From assembly GCA_003598085.1 (NCBI GenBank), contig QZKU01000070.1:1-42402 (forward strand): DNA of 42,402 nt. The letters are read 5' to 3'. Positions 1 through 7,914 of this stretch are shown here, piece after piece; within the stretch, counting starts at the first letter, position 1, and every line of letters starts with the position of its first letter. This DNA is from Candidatus Abyssobacteria bacterium SURF_5 (GTDB lineage: Bacteria; Abyssobacteria; SURF-5). The translations under genes were made by a program, and so were the position numbers. The notes below the pieces were generated by a model, which had not been told where the DNA came from, made no database searches, and worked only from the letters and a program-made list of their open reading frames with translations.

Positions 1-2
1 GC

Positions 3-89
3 TACCGCACATTTGAAACCTTTTCGCTTGCCCTTTATCACGTGCTCGGAGACCTTCCTATGCCACAATTAACCCACAAATTCTTGTGA
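3..89 (+). CDS. possible C-terminal tail of a gene entering from the left edge
   Basis: An open frame runs from the window edge to a TGA at 87-89, giving 28 residues that end in PQLTHKFL. There is no start codon of its own, so if real it is only the end of a gene lying outside the window. It would converge on and overlap by about 30 bases the zinc-ribbon gene on the minus strand. The composition looks protein-like, but 28 codons is short enough to arise by chance, and I assign no family. Confidence 0.22.
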   Translation, partial: YRTFETFSLALYHVLGDLPMPQLTHKFL

Positions 90-708
90 GGAGCTTAAAT
101 ACTTTTCTTTTTTGACGGCTAGTCTTTACAGAGGTTTCTGTCATAGACCCAGATGTGCTCAAAGCTTTGAAGGCATTCATTTTTTCAAATCCTTTTTTCG
201 TCAAGGTCACCTTGTGAACTTCATTTGTTACTGTGCCCTTGGAAATTGGGAACATGCTCTTAGGTTTCTCTCGCCTATCTAATACACCTTCTTTTATCAT
301 CTCGCTGATCAGCCAGTTTAGCTCTGCTTTTTCTCTCGCAAAAATAAGCGGATAATCAAATAAGGAATTGATTTCACATGCTTCCCCTAATTCCGCCTTC
401 ATGCCCATGTAAGCAATCAGGTTCTTTTCTTTCTGTTCCAGGGTTAAAAGAGAGAAATTCTGGTCAACTTCCTGAATTAAGTCTAAATCAAGCGAGGGTA
501 TTTCTTCTTGGAGATTACTCGTCCTTATAAAACCAGATAAGACGTAACTCTTAAAGGTGACAGTATTAAGAACCTTACATACTTCTTTCGAGATTCTGTA
601 AGAACCACATCTCAAACACTTGATAAGAAAAATTTCCTCGCCATCTGCATCTTCTTGAACTTGTCCATTCAATAAGCAGATAGGACATTGATGCTTGACT
701 GATTCCAT
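58..708 (-). CDS. hypothetical protein with N-terminal zinc ribbon
   Basis: This 216-residue protein is not one I recognise. It opens with two CxxC pairs (C8/C11 and C31/C34), which is the layout of a zinc ribbon. The segment around residues 125-175 reads like a winged helix: a helix ending in LISEMIKEGVL, followed by a basic strand ending in VTLTKKG. That suggests a nucleic-acid-binding or regulatory protein in the cytoplasm, but this is inference. The ATG at 706-708 is preceded by a strong GGAGGA ribosome site and a good promoter at 743-771, so it is probably expressed alone. The gene is clearly richer in AT, Lys and Ser than the rest of the window and lies next to a tRNA cluster, which hints at horizontal acquisition. 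The last dozen residues (FKLLTRICGLIVA) are oddly hydrophobic and could reflect a frame change near the end. Confidence 0.75.
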   Translation of the reverse strand: MESVKHQCPICLLNGQVQEDADGEEIFLIKCLRCGSYRISKEVCKVLNTVTFKSYVLSGFIRTSNLQEEIPSLDLDLIQEVDQNFSLLTLEQKEKNLIAYMGMKAELGEACEINSLFDYPLIFAREKAELNWLISEMIKEGVLDRREKPKSMFPISKGTVTNEVHKVTLTKKGFEKMNAFKALSTSGSMTETSVKTSRQKRKVFKLLTRICGLIVA

Positions 709-742
709 TAGCCTTCTTCCTCCGAAATATAGAAGTCAAAGA

Positions 743-771
743 ATTTTATTCATATAGACAGAGAAAGTCAA
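743..771 (-). promoter_or_regulatory. sigma-70 promoter of the zinc-ribbon gene
   Basis: Read on the minus strand, TTGACT (766-771) is separated by exactly 17 bases from TAAAAT (743-748). It points at the start codon at 708, with GGAGGA in between. This is a near-consensus housekeeping promoter. Confidence 0.65.
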
Positions 772-997
772 GTATATAAAATTGAAAGCAGCCACCATGG
801 CAGAACCCCCGAAGCTTGATGCCCAAGGGGCCCTGCAATATGATTTACTTCCGCTCAGCTACCCAGACCTTCTTCCTGTCCTTTTGAAGCACTACGACCA
901 GATCCAGAAAATGTGTCCAGTGCTTGATGCTCCATTTCCTTTCAGCTTCTTTCAATTCGGGGTCAGCTTAAGCAACCATATGTCAACCACCCAAGAC

Positions 998-1033
998 AAA
1001 AAAATAACTGCCTAGTTTTAGCTAAGCAGTTAT
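998..1033 (-). terminator. intrinsic terminator of the tRNA operon
   Basis: Arms 1004-1015 and 1022-1033 pair over 11 of 12 positions (outer ATAACTGC/GCAGTTAT) with a six-base loop. On the minus strand the hairpin is followed by seven T residues (1004-998). It lies just after the tRNA-Arg 3' end and ends the minus-strand tRNA transcript. Confidence 0.8.
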
Positions 1034-1044
1034 AACCTTAACTT

Positions 1045-1121
<77 letters not shown>

Positions 1122-1129
1122 ATTTCGTG

Positions 1130-1221
1130 CGGAGAGGGAGGGATTCGAACCCTCGATAGAGGTTTAAGCCCCTATAACACCTTAGCAGGGTGCCGCCTTC
1201 AACCAGCTCGGCCACCTCTCC
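1130..1221 (-). tRNA. tRNA-Ser (GCU)
   Basis: This is a class II tRNA with acceptor GGAGAGG/CCTCTCC, discriminator G and a long variable arm. The anticodon loop CTGCTAA gives anticodon GCU, which reads AGC and AGU. CCA is not encoded. It is the middle gene of the three-tRNA minus-strand operon. Confidence 0.95.
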
Positions 1222-1262
1222 AAATGGCTGCTACTCAAGAGCCGCTTCGCTTACTCGGTAAG

Positions 1263-1343
1263 CGGAGGGCGAGGGACTCGAACCCCCAAGCCCGAAGGCG
1301 CCGGTTTTCAAGACCGGTGCATTACCAGTTATGCTAGCCCTCC
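1263..1343 (-). tRNA. tRNA-Ser (UGA)
   Basis: Acceptor GGAGGGC pairs with GCCCTCC and the discriminator is G. The anticodon loop CTTGAAA gives anticodon UGA, which reads UCN codons. The variable arm (CGCC-TTCG-GGC type) is short for a serine tRNA, and the total of about 81 bases is compact. CCA is not encoded. It is the first gene of the operon, with the promoter about 40 bases upstream. Confidence 0.92.
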
Positions 1344-1379
1344 TGCAACTCGAAGAAATACGGGTACTTCCCGTTGCAA

Positions 1380-1408
1380 ATTATAGCAGATAGCCGGGGG
1401 AGTGTCAA
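1380..1408 (-). promoter_or_regulatory. consensus sigma-70 promoter of the tRNA operon
   Basis: On the minus strand TTGACA (1403-1408) and TATAAT (1380-1385) are separated by exactly 17 bases, a perfect match to consensus. It lies just upstream of tRNA-Ser (UGA), as expected for a strong stable-RNA promoter. Confidence 0.85.
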
Positions 1409-1469
1409 TCCGCCCATCAGCAAATCGAGGAGCCCTGCCCCCTTGCGCCCGCGCCTCCTTTCGCCCCAT

Positions 1470-1498
1470 TTGACAAAGCGCGCCGTGCTGAATAAAAT
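1470..1498 (+). promoter_or_regulatory. sigma-70 promoter of the CAU tRNA
   Basis: TTGACA (1470-1475), a 17-base spacer and TAAAAT (1493-1498) precede the mature tRNA 5' end at 1511 by about a dozen bases. This leaves a very short leader. Confidence 0.8.
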
Positions 1499-1510
1499 AA
1501 ACATGGAGAA

Positions 1511-1583
1511 GGGCCCATAGCTCAGTTGGTAGAGCAGGAGACTCATAATCTCTTGGTCGTAGGTTCGAGTCCTACTGGGCCCA
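1511..1583 (+). tRNA. tRNA with CAU anticodon, probably tRNA-Ile2
   Basis: A full cloverleaf has acceptor GGGCCCA/TGGGCCC, discriminator A and anticodon loop CTCATAA. It cannot be the initiator, because position 1-72 is a G-C pair and the anticodon stem lacks the three G-C pairs of fMet. The body (AGAGCAGG, GACTCATAATC, TTGGTCG) resembles the Ile2 isoacceptor, whose C34 is changed to lysidine by TilS so that it reads AUA. Elongator Met remains possible. CCA is not encoded. Confidence 0.9.
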
Positions 1584-1710
1584 CCCGGCTTCCTTCACTC
1601 CGTTCCATCAATAAATCGTTTCCCTGAAAATTCCTCTTCTCGTCTCTCTCACACTTTTATCCGTGCACGAGCCGAACATCAGGCGGCCCTGCATCAGATA
1701 CCTTCCTTCC

Positions 1711-1740
1711 TTGACAGCCTCCTTCAAAAGCTGATATAAA
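1711..1740 (+). promoter_or_regulatory. promoter of the iron-sulfur protein gene
   Basis: TTGACA (1711-1716), an 18-base spacer and TATAAA (1735-1740) lie about 50 bases upstream of the ATG at 1793. A ribosome site GAGGAG (1780-1785) lies between them. Confidence 0.65.
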
Positions 1741-1792
1741 GGCATCTGCAGATTCCTCCCTGAGAGAAACCTTTTTTTTGAGGAGACACGCC

Positions 1793-2800
1793 ATGAGCGA
1801 AGGAACGTTATATCAGGAACTGGCGGACAGAATCATGATGGGGCATTCGGAGAGAATCCAGCGCCTGTTCAAGATGCTGGCCGATGAGAATGAGGCAAAA
1901 CTGATGTTGGCCATGCCCGCCACCGCGGAGGAACTGGCCGGCGCAACCGATCGGCCGATCGCGGACGTACAAAAATCCCTTGACACCCTCTTCAAAAAGG
2001 GCGTCGTGTTCGTTTCGGGAAGCTCCGGCAAGTACCGCATGTGCCGCGATGCCGGACAGTTCCACGACGCCAGCATCCTCTGGCCGGATGCGCCGCAGGA
2101 GTTCTACGATCTCTGGAAGGAATTCACGAAGACCGAGTGGGGACAGACTGCGAAAGCTATCGAAGGGTTCTTGAGCAATCCGCCCATGCGAATTATCCCC
2201 ATCGAGGCTGCCCTCGAAGATAAGAACCAGATCCTGCACTACGAGAACGTGAAACAGATCATCGATAACGCCAAACGGATGGCCGTAACCAAATGCACGT
2301 GCCGCGTCGTCGATGGCGCCTGCGGATTACCCGTCGAGGTCTGCGTGCAACTGAACCGCGCCGCGGATTACTCGATCAAGCGCGGAACCGGCCGCGAGAT
2401 CAACAAGGCCGAAGCCCTCGAGATCATGCGAAAAGCCGAGGAGGCCGGCCTCGTGCACGTAACCATGAATACCGACCGCAGCGACCACTTCATCTGCAAC
2501 TGCTGCCCCGACTGCTGCATCGGCCTCAGCGTCATCAGGGCAAAGGACGGCGCGAAATTTGTGTCTCCCTCGCGGTTCCAGGCGGTGGTCGATCAAGAAG
2601 CCTGCATCGGCTGCGAATCCTGCCTCGAGCGCTGCTATTTCGGCGCACTGAGCACAACTGAAGCAGGAGACGAAATCAAGGCGTCCGTCGATCCCGACAA
2701 GTGCGTCGGCTGCGGACTGTGCGCCGTGGTCTGTCCATCGGACGCAATACATTGCGAGGAGGTTCGTCCGGCGGACTTCATCCCCTCCGCACAGCATTAG
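1793..2800 (+). CDS. winged-helix and multi-cluster 4Fe-4S protein
   Basis: A cytoplasmic protein of 335 residues. The chosen ATG has AGGAG seven bases upstream; a longer TTG start at 1778 would overlap that ribosome site. Residues about 15-80 look like a winged helix (TAEELAGATDRPIADVQKSL). A central cysteine motif follows, CTCR at 168-171 with further cysteines at 177 and 184, and then CNCC at 235-238 with a CC pair at 241-242. The C-terminus carries two classical ferredoxin motifs, C271/274/277/281 and C304/307/310/314, so it should hold two [4Fe-4S] clusters and possibly a third metal site. Families of this layout are usually labelled only as 4Fe-4S binding proteins. The DNA-binding-like N-terminus suggests a redox-sensing or electron-carrier role, which is inference. 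It converges with the histidine kinase and overlaps it by four bases. Confidence 0.88.
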   Translation: MSEGTLYQELADRIMMGHSERIQRLFKMLADENEAKLMLAMPATAEELAGATDRPIADVQKSLDTLFKKGVVFVSGSSGKYRMCRDAGQFHDASILWPDAPQEFYDLWKEFTKTEWGQTAKAIEGFLSNPPMRIIPIEAALEDKNQILHYENVKQIIDNAKRMAVTKCTCRVVDGACGLPVEVCVQLNRAADYSIKRGTGREINKAEALEIMRKAEEAGLVHVTMNTDRSDHFICNCCPDCCIGLSVIRAKDGAKFVSPSRFQAVVDQEACIGCESCLERCYFGALSTTEAGDEIKASVDPDKCVGCGLCAVVCPSDAIHCEEVRPADFIPSAQH

Positions 2801-4554
2801 GAGGAACCGGCCGCGCTTGCGTCAGGCATCGTCACGGGCATGCAGATATCCGCAGTGGTCCCGTTTCCGAGTTCGCTGCGGAACCAGAGGCTGCCTTTGT
2901 GGCCCTCTATGATCTTCCTGCAAATGGCAAGCCCCAGGCCCGTTCCCTTGGATTTTGTCGTAAAGAAAGGCTCGTATATCCGATCAAGGTCTTCAGGAGC
3001 AATACCTCGGCCGGTATCGGAAATCGTCAGGAATAAATATTTTGTTTTGCCACGGGGCTGAGTGCATGAGGAAATTGTGATCACCCCTCCCTTTGGCATC
3101 GCCTCGATTGAATTCGACATCAGGTTCACGAGGGCGCGCGCCATCTTGTCAGGGTCCACAGTCACCATCTCGCTTCCGTTCTCAAGATTGAGAACAAGCT
3201 TCACTCCACTCGCTTCAAGTTTGCGTCCGATTCCATGAACGGCGGTGTCAATGATCGCATGCAGCGGCCGCGAAGAATATCGCAGCGTTACCGGCCGCGC
3301 GTATTCCAATATTTCCTCGACAAGCCGGTTCAGGGAATCGACCCCTGCTTCCATGTCGGCAAGCGTGTCAAGCATATCGCCATCTGCACCGACGCCGGCG
3401 CGTATCGCCTCGAGCCCGAGCGAAATGTTTTGAAGCGGATTGCGTATTTCATGGGCAACGACCGACACCGTTTGCCCGATGACCGCCAGCCGCTCCGCTT
3501 GCTGAAGGTCAGCAACCTTTTGACGAACCGTTTTTTCCAGATTCTCGGACAATTGACGATATTCCTCTCGACTGGCATGAAGCCTGTCCTCGTTCCACTT
3601 GCGCTCGATAGCGATGGCATAGAGCGCGGCAAGCCGCTCTGCCACAACCATATCCCTCTCGCAATAATCTCTCTCCGGATTGGCCAGCCCGATCATGCCC
3701 ACGCGCTCTTTGCCAAACATGGCGGGCACTCCAAGAAAACGACTGATCGGAACATGTCCGGACGGAACCCCTCTCGAGCGAGCGTCGGTCGCAGGAGAAT
3801 TGGTCAGCAACGGCTCTTTATTCTCCCACACCCAACCGGCAAGACCGCTCTCCGCAGTCACTCCTTTGAAGATAAACTTCTTGTCTTCGACCCGGCACCC
3901 GCTCCAGATGTCGTGCGTCAACGTCGGACAAACGAAATCGCCCGTCTCCCGATCGAGGTATCCAACTATTCCGTAGCGACTGCCGGTCAACCGCTTGGCG
4001 TACTCGAGCACGAGACACGAGATATCTTCAAGCGAAGCCGAGCGCAAAAGCGCCTTCGCCAGTTCCGCCATGGCGGCATGCTCTTCGATCTCCCATTCCA
4101 AAGCAGCCTCAGTTTTTCTTTGTTCAGTAACATCGAGCCAATATGCGACCGCGCCCGTGATTCTGTCTCCTTCGCGGATCGGAGCCGCCGAGGCAAGCGC
4201 ATATCGAGCGTCGCCCCTGCGATCCCTGAATGTGAAACGCACATTCTGAACGATCTCCCCTCGGAGGGCACGGGCTGATGCCATATCGGAAACATTCATC
4301 TTCCGGCCGTCAAGCTGCGTCAGATCGATCAACCGCAGAATCTGAAGCTGCGTTAAGCCGATCGGATTGAACCCAAATATGGAGGCCGCCGCCTCATTTG
4401 CACCCGTGAGCACTCCACCAAGGCCGTAAATAAGAAAGGGATCAGCAATCGCAGAAACGACGGCTCGAATTTTCTCCGCCTGCTCGCGAGTCGCCTCCGA
4501 CGGCTCAAGACCTTGGCTGACGGGGCAGGCAGCGCGCCTCTTTGCTCGTAACAT
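2797..4554 (-). CDS. soluble PAS-GAF sensor histidine kinase
   Basis: This 585-residue kinase autophosphorylates and would pass phosphate to a response regulator. Domains in order: a PAS domain at about 28-145, a GAF domain at about 160-315, a short coiled coil at about 320-358, a HisKA domain with phospho-acceptor H368 in the motif VVAHEIRNP, and an HATPase_c domain. The ATPase domain shows an N box around N481 (NSIEAM), a G1 box DTGRGI at 513-518 and a G2 box GTGLGLAIC near 537-545. It has no membrane segments, so it must sense a cytoplasmic signal (small molecule, redox or gas bound by PAS or GAF). No response regulator gene lies nearby, so it is an orphan kinase. Its last codons overlap the stop of the converging iron-sulfur protein gene. 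Confidence 0.93.
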   Translation of the reverse strand: MLRAKRRAACPVSQGLEPSEATREQAEKIRAVVSAIADPFLIYGLGGVLTGANEAAASIFGFNPIGLTQLQILRLIDLTQLDGRKMNVSDMASARALRGEIVQNVRFTFRDRRGDARYALASAAPIREGDRITGAVAYWLDVTEQRKTEAALEWEIEEHAAMAELAKALLRSASLEDISCLVLEYAKRLTGSRYGIVGYLDRETGDFVCPTLTHDIWSGCRVEDKKFIFKGVTAESGLAGWVWENKEPLLTNSPATDARSRGVPSGHVPISRFLGVPAMFGKERVGMIGLANPERDYCERDMVVAERLAALYAIAIERKWNEDRLHASREEYRQLSENLEKTVRQKVADLQQAERLAVIGQTVSVVAHEIRNPLQNISLGLEAIRAGVGADGDMLDTLADMEAGVDSLNRLVEEILEYARPVTLRYSSRPLHAIIDTAVHGIGRKLEASGVKLVLNLENGSEMVTVDPDKMARALVNLMSNSIEAMPKGGVITISSCTQPRGKTKYLFLTISDTGRGIAPEDLDRIYEPFFTTKSKGTGLGLAICRKIIEGHKGSLWFRSELGNGTTADICMPVTMPDASAAGSS

Positions 4555-4813
4555 GAATATATCTTTTCCCCCTTTGCGGACTAAATAGCTCCACCTTTAT
4601 TGCACCATTCCCGCCACAATCATTCTGTAAGCCTAACTACTTTCAGGAAACTAAATTGCAAACTGTCGGCGTGAGCGACCCTCGGGTAAAAGGATTTCCC
4701 GCCGTTGGGCTTTTTCCGGTCGGGGCGCGGCGTCGACGTAGCCCGGCCTTGCGATCTCGCGCAAAACAGACACATTATTTTAAAAGCGTGTTTTCAAACC
4801 GATGGGGGACAGA

Positions 4814-5641
4814 ATGAAGCAGAAAATTTTCCCGCCCAACCTCTTGATTGGCGCCGACGGCTGGAGCTGGGACGACTGGGTCGGCGGCCTGTATCCTTCA
4901 GGTACGCCCAAATCGGAATACTTGAAGGAATATTCCCGCCACTACAGAACCGTCGAGGTCGATTCCACCTTTTACCGCATTCCCAAAAAAGATGCCGTGC
5001 GAAAATGGTATGACCAGACACCGGCCGATTTTTATTTCGCCGCCAAAGTCCCTCGCGGGGTGACACACACGGGGTTTTCCGGCGATTACCGCAGCCGGCT
5101 TGATTATTTTGTCGAAGTAATGAGAACCCTCGAAAAAAAGCTCGGACCTCTGCTCTTCCAATTCCGCTACTACCGGCAGTCCGAGTTCCCCTCAGTCGAT
5201 GCCTTCGTCGATGCGCTGGAGCCGGTGCTGACCTCCCTGCCGCCGGACCTTCGGTTCGCTGTCGAGATACGCAATCCCGAATGGGTGGCGCCCCAACTTC
5301 TCGAATGCCTCCGCCGGCATAATACGGCTTTCACATTGGTCGATCATCCCTGGGCGGAGAAAGTCGACGTTCTGATGAAACGAATGAATGTGATTACCGC
5401 CGACTTCTGCTACATCCGCTGGCTCGGACACCAGACGGCCCTCGAGAAAGTGACCGATCGCTGGGACCGGCTTGTGGCCGATAAGACCGAGGCCACCTCG
5501 CGCTGGGTGAAAGTCCTCAAAGACCTCCTCGCCCGCGACATCAATACAATCTATGGCTTCTATCGCAATCGCTACGCGGGCTATGCGCCCGGCTCAATCG
5601 AGTTGCTGAAGAACCTCTGGCAAAAAGAAGAGCCTCAGTGA
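4814..5641 (+). CDS. DUF72 family protein (YecE-like)
   Basis: A 275-residue member of the DUF72/YecE family, a TIM-barrel fold without a settled biochemical role. Typical features are the N-terminal IGADGWSWDDW segment, the EVDSTFYRIP motif around residue 50, F-A-A-K-V-P-R in the next strand, and the late segment YGFYRNRYAGYAPGS. I prefer the ATG at 4814 because GGGGGA sits seven bases upstream; the ATG at 4802 lies inside the ribosome site region. The stop overlaps by seven bases that of the converging cytochrome gene. No neighbouring gene suggests a pathway. Confidence 0.9.
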   Translation: MKQKIFPPNLLIGADGWSWDDWVGGLYPSGTPKSEYLKEYSRHYRTVEVDSTFYRIPKKDAVRKWYDQTPADFYFAAKVPRGVTHTGFSGDYRSRLDYFVEVMRTLEKKLGPLLFQFRYYRQSEFPSVDAFVDALEPVLTSLPPDLRFAVEIRNPEWVAPQLLECLRRHNTAFTLVDHPWAEKVDVLMKRMNVITADFCYIRWLGHQTALEKVTDRWDRLVADKTEATSRWVKVLKDLLARDINTIYGFYRNRYAGYAPGSIELLKNLWQKEEPQ

Positions 5642-5985
5642 CTCCTACCCGTCCATTTGCTTGAAAGCGTATAGTAAAGCGTGACTGCCGCCGTCTGCTC
5701 TTGGTCGAAAGAGGCGCGCCTCCCCATCTTCTTCACGATCTCGTCCCATTCAGCAGGCGAATATTCGTTGGGCCAATAGAAGCGATGGCACGTCGCACAT
5801 TCGGTCACCGCAAGCGCTCTCCCGCTGCGAAGCGCATCGACATCGATGGGGGAGGGCGCTTCTTCCAAAGCGGCCAACTGCTCCGCCGTCGGAAGCGATT
5901 TTGACGCCCCGGCGCATGCGAAGAAAACCATTGAAATTGATATGCCCACTAATACAGTCCTTAGCTCTTCCAGGTTCAACATCAT
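5635..5985 (-). CDS. small mono-haem c-type cytochrome, putative lipoprotein
   Basis: A 116-residue protein with one haem attachment motif CATCH (C63, C66, H67) and a likely distal ligand M87 in KKMGRR. The N-terminus is a short signal peptide ending in VFFAC, so Cys24 is probably lipidated and the protein anchored in the periplasm or outer membrane. The ATG at 5985 is favoured by GGGAG just upstream. The segment W-P-N-E-Y-S-P-A-E-W-D recurs in small periplasmic haem proteins. It follows the OprP-like porin on the same strand after 17 bases, so the two are probably co-transcribed. Its electron partner is not evident here. Confidence 0.82.
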   Translation of the reverse strand: MMLNLEELRTVLVGISISMVFFACAGASKSLPTAEQLAALEEAPSPIDVDALRSGRALAVTECATCHRFYWPNEYSPAEWDEIVKKMGRRASFDQEQTAAVTLYYTLSSKWTGRSH

Positions 5986-6002
5986 TTTGCTCCCACTCGA
6001 CT

Positions 6003-7337
6003 CTAGAAAACCCATCCGATCCCAAAATTGACGGCGTCGCCCGGATCGTCGCCTTCGCTGTCACGAAATTGATAATCCGCTTTCAAGACCACATTCGGCG
6101 TAAGATAGAAGTTCATCCCAACCGTGATCTCATTGCGGTCCCCGTTCGGGTTTTTCGGCACCCCCGAAGGCATACTGTATTGCGTATCGAAATCGTCATA
6201 GCGCACAAAGAAGGCGGCGTCTGAATTCCTCAGCTTGCCGGTCTTCCATTTGTCCGGCCAGAAACGATAGGCGCCCTCCAGGTACCAGCCGAAGATCTCC
6301 TCGGCTGTTCCGTTGCCGATTTGCTCCGCCCCATCGATACTTTCAAAAGCCACGGCTCCACGAAAGTCGAGACGCGAAACTGTATATTCAAAATCTGCGG
6401 AATAGATTTGGATATCTCCGTTGATGCCCGGATCCTTCCCCTGATTCCCGTTGTCGATACCGCCGGCGTAGGTGGAAACGCCAAGCCGCAACCATTGCCC
6501 AAATGGGACCTCTCGCAGAGCGAATGGGAAATAATCCAACCGACCCGTGAAGGCGGCATCATGCAGGCCGGGACGCTCCTTGATCCTGCCAGCGCGGATG
6601 CCGCTGAGAGCGTTGAACTTGGACCCGTTCAGCCCATTTACCACATATGCCTGGTATTTGAGCGAAGGACTGATGTTGCCGAACAAACCTATGCCGTCCG
6701 ACGACCATGTGCTCGGGATGATGAACTGCGCGAACGACGGGCGCTCCACTCCATAAAACGTCACCGGCTCGTGCTTCTGATTAATGATCCCGAGCGGCGT
6801 GAGAATCCTCCCTGCACGCACATTGAACAGATCGGACAGGAGAAAATCAAAATATGCCTGCTCGATCACCAGCTCGCCGCCCGCACCGTCCGTGACAAAA
6901 GCATGCTCGATCTCGGTCTCCGAATGAAATTTGATCCAGTCGTTGAAATCGTAGCCGAGATACAGGACCAGCCGATGGATGTCAAATTGATCGCCCGACG
7001 GCCCCTCTTCAAAGTTCGCGTGAAACTCCCCATAGCCGCCCATAGTGAACCTGTTCAGCCACGACGAGGAATCCCACAGCGGGGAATCGTCAACCTCATC
7101 CAGCCGGACGGATACTTCGGCTATCTTTTCCCGGCTCTCTTCGTTCAACAGTTGCTCCTCCCGCTGCTGCGTCTTGAGCTGCTGCAACTGCTCGTTCAAA
7201 TCGCGCAGGCTCTGTTCCAAAGCCTCGATCTTCTCGTCGCGGGCGTCCGACCGCTGCTCCTCGGCATGCGCCGCCGAACACGTCATCAGGGATGCCGTTA
7301 CCGTCGTCAACCACAGCCAGACCAAAATGGACCTCAT
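6003..7337 (-). CDS. OprP/OprO-like outer-membrane porin
   Basis: A 444-residue protein with a signal peptide cleaved after AHA (about residue 25). A coiled-coil periplasmic segment follows (about 28-80, rich in E, Q, L and K). From there to the end it alternates amphipathic strands with short turns, ending in an aromatic residue (FGIGWVF), the signature of a beta-barrel inserted by the BAM complex. The barrel resembles phosphate-selective porins O and P (GYGEFHANFEEG, DFNDWIKFHSETEIEHAF, AGRILTPLGIINQKHEP). Substrate selectivity cannot be read from sequence, so anion uptake is only a family-level expectation. AAAGGAG precedes the ATG. The mono-haem lipoprotein follows in the same transcript. 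Confidence 0.9.
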   Translation of the reverse strand: MRSILVWLWLTTVTASLMTCSAAHAEEQRSDARDEKIEALEQSLRDLNEQLQQLKTQQREEQLLNEESREKIAEVSVRLDEVDDSPLWDSSSWLNRFTMGGYGEFHANFEEGPSGDQFDIHRLVLYLGYDFNDWIKFHSETEIEHAFVTDGAGGELVIEQAYFDFLLSDLFNVRAGRILTPLGIINQKHEPVTFYGVERPSFAQFIIPSTWSSDGIGLFGNISPSLKYQAYVVNGLNGSKFNALSGIRAGRIKERPGLHDAAFTGRLDYFPFALREVPFGQWLRLGVSTYAGGIDNGNQGKDPGINGDIQIYSADFEYTVSRLDFRGAVAFESIDGAEQIGNGTAEEIFGWYLEGAYRFWPDKWKTGKLRNSDAAFFVRYDDFDTQYSMPSGVPKNPNGDRNEITVGMNFYLTPNVVLKADYQFRDSEGDDPGDAVNFGIGWVF

Positions 7338-7491
7338 GCCGCACTCCTTTCACGCAATCTGTACTCCGGATTTCATGCCACCGCTGATAGCGGCCCGGTT
7401 GCGCTCTCACTGTGCGGCCCAGGTCCACATCGTAAAACGCCCCAATGTCGTCCTAGTTCATCATTTCTTCCTCCTTGCCAGCGCTGCTCTT

Positions 7492-7737
7492 CTACGACAT
7501 CTCCAGCAGTATCTGCGTAAGCTTCTTCCTGAGCATCTCAATTTGCTTCGATTTGAAGGCTCGCCGCGTCTCTTCCAGCGCTTCGATTGTATCCACAAGA
7601 ATATGCTTCAATGCCTCCCTATAATCACAGGCATCGTCTGAACAGGAGAGGCGCTCTCGCGAGGATGTTTTCGAGAGTGTTCGCAGATACAAATCTGACG
7701 CGTGATGGCGGTTATAAATACTTTGTCTCTCGTGCAT
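7492..7737 (-). CDS. small helical hypothetical protein
   Basis: An 81-residue basic protein without a signal peptide or membrane segment. The C-terminal half (IEALEETRRAFKSKQIEM, then LRKKLTQILLEM) is a single strongly amphipathic, charged helix of a type I have met in short conserved proteins of deltaproteobacteria. No function is known to me. GGAG lies about six bases upstream of the ATG. It stands between the DtxR-type regulator and the porin on the same strand. The codon pattern is less regular in the first 35 residues, so the true start could be further in. Confidence 0.55.
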   Translation of the reverse strand: MHERQSIYNRHHASDLYLRTLSKTSSRERLSCSDDACDYREALKHILVDTIEALEETRRAFKSKQIEMLRKKLTQILLEMS

Positions 7738-7914
7738 AGATGCTCCATCGATAACCCTTTGTTTGCCGAAACAATTTTGATGCCTTCATGCGTGTGCCCG
7801 TATTCGAACGCTGTTGCGGGCACACTGCCGCCGATCACACAGAGAGTGAGACGCTGTCGCAGCATAGCGGCCGGAAAAAAAGCCGTAAAACCTCCAAAAA
7901 AACCACCCTCGAGT

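Larger units (their letters stand above)
709..1044. other. intergenic stretch without a convincing gene
   Basis: Apart from the promoter at 743-771 and the terminator at 998-1033, this stretch holds only a 77-codon open frame on the plus strand (782-1015). That frame has no ribosome site, an unlikely TTG or ATG start and no recognisable motif. GC content climbs through the stretch from the AT-rich gene to the tRNA cluster. It could be decayed coding sequence of an insertion, but no terminal repeats are visible. Confidence 0.5.

Noticed and set aside
782-1015. 77-codon frame on the plus strand before the tRNA cluster
   Set aside because: It has no ribosome site, a weak start, no motif, and its end overlaps the tRNA terminator hairpin.
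1334-1546. 70-codon minus-strand frame over the tRNA promoters
   Set aside because: It covers both promoters, the CAU tRNA start and part of tRNA-Ser (UGA), so it is not coding.
3235-4278. 347-codon plus-strand frame opposite the histidine kinase
   Set aside because: The minus-strand kinase has complete domains and motifs. The opposite frame is open only because of codon bias in GC-rich DNA.
6321-7520. 399-codon plus-strand frame opposite the OprP-like porin
   Set aside because: The porin has a signal peptide, coiled coil and barrel. The opposite frame has no start signal and no family features.
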